Assembly: GCA_903813345.2 (NCBI GenBank)
Contig: CAIIXF020000003.1
Location: 24,135,248 to 24,195,247, forward strand
Reading direction: 5' to 3'
Length of the DNA stretch: 60,000 bases
Origin: Owenia fusiformis
Lineage: Eukaryota; Annelida; Polychaeta; Sabellida; Oweniidae
Of the stretch, positions 56,704 through 60,000 are shown one piece after another. The notes beneath the pieces are model-generated. The model was given only the letters and a program-made list of their open reading frames with translations. It was not told the DNA's origin and searched no databases. Every line of letters begins with the position of its first letter. Within the stretch, counting starts at the first letter, position 1. The position numbers were made by a program, and so were the translations under genes.

Positions 56704-57167
56704 TACATAAGGGTTATGTACTGGGAGGTTTTGGATATATATTTCCCGAGGGATATACCTACCCTATATCCAAAACCGACCGTACAACTGGGGCATCTCA
56801 TTCTTAAGTGGGTTTGGGGCAGATAAACTTTTAGTTCAATACAATGAAATTGTAACATTTAAACGTTTGAAAAATTCCCGGGAACGGAATGGATATATTA
56901 TATCTGCCCGCATTTGACCTGGAGCGGGTCATATACAATTTATCCTGCCCGCTCCTCAGATATGGTACATATGGCCGGATGATATCTATCCCAAACCCAC
57001 TCAAGTATGAGATACATAAGGGTTGTGTACTGGGAGGTTTTGGATACAGGGTTTATCCCAACGGAAATACATTATGTGTATATCCCGCAGGACCGCAGGA
57101 ACCGACTGGGGGAGGGATATATACATATTTCCCGAGAGATAAACCCTGTATCCAAAACTGACCGTAC
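56704..57167. repeat. Cluster of interleaved palindromes
   Basis: Two copies of a hairpin share cataagggtt-tgtactgggagg and tccaaaac-gaccgtaca: the first has arms at 56727-56739 and 56765-56777, the second has 21-base perfect arms at 57037-57057 and 57138-57158. Between them lies another inverted pair, aagtgggtttgggg (about 56801) and cccaaacccactc (about 56989), around a third hairpin with gagcgggtc / gcccgctc (about 56923-56955). Confidence 0.75.
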
Positions 57168-57173
57168 ATAACA

Positions 57174-57507
57174 GGTGTATTCCATACCTACTAAGGTTCT
57201 GGGTATATTCTTATCTATCAATATTGTCTTATAAAGTTCCAAAATTAAAAAATACGCATTTTCTTAGTCTTAGCAGATCAATGAATTGATAAGATATACC
57301 ACGTTCGTAAGTCTGAAATATAATCTTTTGTATGCATAGGGCCCATAGGAAAAACGAACGTAAATCGAGTTCGCTTTGTAGGAGCGGGACCGGGATGGAT
57401 ATACAGGCTGTATCCATCCCGCCTCGCTCCTCGGTGATAAATCCCTAGATACAGTATATATTCCCGCTCGTTATTTACCAAGAACCTTCGTAGGTATGGA
57501 ATACACC
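57174..57507. mobile_element. 334-bp inverted-repeat element next to the GPCR gene
   Basis: Ends at 57174-57200 and 57481-57507 are inverted repeats with one mismatch in 27 (outer word ggtgtattccatacctac). In the middle a hairpin ggatggatatacaggctgtatccatcc lies between gagcggg and cctcgctc words, recalling the hairpin at 56923-56955. No open frame of interest. It ends 40 bases from the GPCR stop codon. Confidence 0.75.
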
Positions 57508-57547
57508 ATGATATTTTATCTACCTTTTTGTCATTGTGCTTACATAT

Positions 57548-59113
57548 TCAAATAGGAACAGGACCCCGCCTACATGTAAGTATGTGTTTGAAAGCTTTCC
57601 TGTAATCCTTGCTCCTAGTAAGATACACAATCACATTTGTGAATGAGTTACATATAAGCATTGTTGCAGTGATGTAGTTTACTTGAGGCCTGATCAATAA
57701 ACAAACAAAAAATGGAACATAACAAATGACAAAAGATATAAGTATGAAGCTTATAAGCTTAGCAACTCTTGACATACGGCGTGACCATTGATAATGAAGT
57801 CTGTTTTGACTTACATCATTATTTTGCGCACCACCTTTGGTCTGATGCAATCTGATGGATCCTGTAGTTGAACTCGATCGTCCAGGAGTTGGATCCGGCA
57901 ATCGTGGATTCTGACCGTTGAATTCGTTCTTCGAACATCCAGGAGTTTGATCGGGCAATCGTGGATTCTGACCGTTGAATTCGTTATTCGAACATCCAGG
58001 AGTTGGATGGGGTAATCGTGGATTCTGACCGTTGAACTCGTTATTCGAACATCCAGGAGTTGGATCGGGCAATCGTGGATTCTGACCGTTGAATTCGTTA
58101 TTCGAACATCCATGAGTTGGATCCGGCAATCGTGGATTCTGATCGTGGAATTCGTTCTTCGAACATCCAGGAGTTGGATGGGGTAATCGAAGATTCTGAC
58201 CGAAGAATTTGTTAGTTGAACTGGAATGACGAGGAGTTGGATCGGGCAATTGAAGATTCTGTCCGCAGAATCCAGGAGGTGGACGAGGCGATTGATGAGT
58301 TTGACCGGAGAATTCAGTAGTGCTTTTCTCTCTGGTCACGGGATTGTTAGTCTTCTTTCGATCACTGTTGAACGGTGAAACCTTATTATGTCTTTCGTTT
58401 ATTCCAAAGTACCTTTTAGATACTTGTGGTATCATACCAAGTTCTTTAAGATGTTCCACGTGTTTGTGAAGATTCCAGAATGTTAAACATTGTAGGACCA
58501 GGAGAACTATTACGTGCAGAAACGTGATGGTACACCCACCTATCAATTGATACTCGTGGATAAGGCCATTGCCCAAATGACAACCTTTGTCTAAACGCTT
58601 GTTCCTATGAAACAAAAGAGTACTCATGGTATATATCAGCCATATACCTACAGTGACAATATTGAGAACATAAGCAGTTTTCTTACTAAATGCCCCATTT
58701 ACAGATTTTTGTTTTGTCGCTAGAAACATTTCAATCCAGAGAAGAAGAACACCCGTCATGGTAATTCCTGCTGACGCGACTACAAAGTAGTTAAAAATAA
58801 GACAGGGTACTGTCTTTCTTAATGTTCCAAATAGGTCAAAGATTCCTCTCAAAATCAATACTGCACCAAATATAGTGTCATTTATAGCTAAGAGACCACG
58901 AAATATATTTGAAACTGTTTGTAATTTTTTATAGCGCTTAATTGATGCGACGACTAAAAGATTCACGAAAAATATGATAATTGCTATCATAATCTGCAGA
59001 GTTGGTGCTAATAAATTTATGTTTCCTGTTATTTCCATTGCGCCCTGCATTTGAGTGACATTTGTACATTTGTCATCAATACTGATATTACTAAAGTGTG
59101 TGCAGTTAGCCAT
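57548..59113 (-). CDS. Orphan class A-like GPCR with a repeat-filled third intracellular loop
   Basis: Single exon, 521 residues from the ATG at 59113. The frame is open 39 codons further, to an ATG at 59230, but that part lies partly in a transposon end. M40 is followed by a short extracellular tail with glycosylation sites (NCT, NIS, NVT). Helices at about 38-58 (N51), 70-92 (D79), 104-132, 147-168 (W158), 193-216, 449-474 (CYVP) and 481-500. C104 and C178 can form the usual disulfide. The D/E-R-Y position reads I-E-M-F, so the arginine is lost, and NPxxY reads N-V-I-V-Y, so the proline is lost. Loop 3 spans about 217-445. No ligand class can be assigned. Intronless receptors of this type are common in marine invertebrates. 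Confidence 0.85.
   Translation of the reverse strand: MANCTHFSNISIDDKCTNVTQMQGAMEITGNINLLAPTLQIMIAIIIFFVNLLVVASIKRYKKLQTVSNIFRGLLAINDTIFGAVLILRGIFDLFGTLRKTVPCLIFNYFVVASAGITMTGVLLLWIEMFLATKQKSVNGAFSKKTAYVLNIVTVGIWLIYTMSTLLFHRNKRLDKGCHLGNGLIHEYQLIGGCTITFLHVIVLLVLQCLTFWNLHKHVEHLKELGMIPQVSKRYFGINERHNKVSPFNSDRKKTNNPVTREKSTTEFSGQTHQSPRPPPGFCGQNLQLPDPTPRHSSSTNKFFGQNLRLPHPTPGCSKNEFHDQNPRLPDPTHGCSNNEFNGQNPRLPDPTPGCSNNEFNGQNPRLPHPTPGCSNNEFNGQNPRLPDQTPGCSKNEFNGQNPRLPDPTPGRSSSTTGSIRLHQTKGGAQNNDVSQNRLHYQWSRRMSRVAKLISFILISFVICYVPFFVCLLIRPQVNYITATMLICNSFTNVIVYLTRSKDYRKAFKHILTCRRGPVPI
57878..58309 (-). repeat. 57-bp coding minisatellite in the GPCR loop 3
   Basis: Eight units (residues 269-412) of a 19-residue motif F-N-G-Q-N-P-R-L-P-D-P-T-P-G-C-S-N-N-E. 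The outer units are diverged and the central five nearly identical. Length stays a multiple of three, so the receptor frame is kept. The motif is proline- and asparagine-rich, likely disordered. Confidence 0.9.
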
Positions 59114-59202
59114 CGTGACTGCGACTGATGGTTCTTGATGAGTCTTAACTACTCGCCTGGAGAGACTACATCTATTCTTATAGGAGCGGTGGGCATATAA
59201 TA

Positions 59203-59756
59203 CAGGGTGAGCCAAAAAAAGGTAACCCAAACAAAAACTCGGTCATCCGCTGCGGGTTTTATGTCTTATTTAGCATAATGCAATTTTATTCAATGTTCTT
59301 ACATTCCACCAAGTTTCATTGGTCTATTCCAAATGGCCACGATTTTATAACCATTTTACAAAACCTGCTCAAAATGTCGGTCTTGTCTTTAGAGGCAAAC
59401 TTAAACGCATCGGGTGAAGTTTTCTGACTACATGCTCACAGATATCTTGTATAATAGCTCTCATTTTCTTTCTTGTTTCGTGTTTCAACTCTCTGATGCT
59501 TCTAGGGTTGTAAGTGTACACATTATCTTTAAAATAGCCCCAACGATAAAATTCTGGAGGTTCATATTTTGTGATTTTGGTATGTTTTGATTTGGAGCAT
59601 GTTTTGTAAAATGGTCATAAATGACCAATTGGAAAAGGCCAGTGAAAGAATGGAGGAACATTGGATAAGGTCCAGTTGAGCCAAATATGACTTAAAACCC
59701 ATATTGGATAACTGAGTTATTATAATTTGTTTGGGTTATCTTTTTGGCTCACCCTG
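59203..59756 (-). mobile_element. 554-bp mariner-like element upstream of the GPCR
   Basis: Inverted ends cagggtgagccaaaaa (59203) and tttttggctcaccctg (to 59756) are bordered by TA at 59201-59202 and 59757-59758. It contains a transposase remnant on the minus strand (59369-59560). Its left end supplies the outermost ATG of the GPCR frame. Confidence 0.9.
59369..59560 (-). pseudogene. C-terminal remnant of a mariner/maT-type transposase
   Basis: 64 codons on the minus strand without an initiating ATG. Words EFYRWGYFKDNVY, NPRSIRELK and RAIIQDICEHVVRKL follow the pattern of the transposase C-terminus (F-x-W-G-Y-x-K-x-x-V-Y, then P-x-x-x-x-E-L-K). The catalytic domain is gone; the frame ends at a TGA at 59369-59371. 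Confidence 0.75.
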
Positions 59757-59758
59757 TA

Positions 59759-60000
59759 CAACATGTATTGCTTGCTTCCCATATTATCCCATCGAACATA
59801 TTTTGGGTAGAGATATAGTAAAATGGTCCGTCCGTCCTTCGGTTCATTCGTCCATATATCCGTTCGTGTCTGTCTGTTCGGACAAAATGGTTTGGCAATG
59901 TCTCATATTTTGCCGTAATTCAAATGTAAGCATAGAAATACGAATACAACTAACTTTTGATTGTACGTTTATATATTATTTCACATAATTCTAAAGTCAT
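59759..60000. other. Right edge; fragment of the intron-7 repeat family
   Basis: gtagagatatagtaaaatgg, gtccgtccgtcc and tctgtctgttcgg at about 59806-59885 resemble the second part of the SSR1 intron 7 repeat (ggggatat ... gtctgtctgttcattt). Otherwise nothing. Confidence 0.4.

Noticed and set aside
57811-58113. 100-codon minus-strand frame across the GPCR repeat
   Set aside because: It is a second reading frame of the 57-bp minisatellite inside the receptor gene.
59114-59230. GPCR start at the outermost ATG
   Set aside because: The first codons are the end of a mariner-like element. M40 at 59113 is followed by a plausible extracellular tail with glycosylation sites, so I placed the start there.

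Overview
The window looks like nuclear DNA of a marine invertebrate animal. It is AT-rich and has spliceosomal introns with GT..AG borders, a metazoan TRAP-alpha gene, an intronless rhodopsin-type receptor gene, tandem tRNA-Ile genes, an APE-type LINE and a dense load of small DNA transposons. I cannot name the species or phylum from sequence alone.

Layout. 1-21 kb is almost gene-free: several minisatellites (74-, 33-, ~120-, ~20-, 54- and ~21-bp units), MITE-like elements and one candidate minus-strand coding exon near 16.9 kb. 21.88-33.22 kb holds a complete nine-exon gene (+ strand) for translocon-associated protein subunit alpha (SSR1/TRAP-alpha, 298 aa). Its introns carry hAT, MITE and tandem-repeat insertions, and a decayed mariner lies in its 3' flank. 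37.8-55.1 kb is a tandem array of ~1.1-1.3-kb units, most with one tRNA-Ile(AAU) gene (six copies, at least one broken). The array also contains a recent ~4.1-kb duplication, a 6.1-kb LINE with its target-site duplication, and a 391-bp long-TIR MITE. 55-57.5 kb is gene-free and ends in a cluster of interleaved palindromes. 57.55-59.11 kb (- strand) is a single-exon class A-like GPCR of 521 aa whose third intracellular loop contains a 19-aa coding minisatellite. Just upstream of it lies a mariner-type element that keeps the C-terminal end of a transposase.

The genes do not form a pathway. SSR1 is a secretory-pathway housekeeping gene, the tRNA array serves translation, and the GPCR is an orphan receptor. 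The common theme is repeat turnover: nested insertions, occupied and empty target sites inside paralogous tandem units, and minisatellites inside and outside coding DNA.
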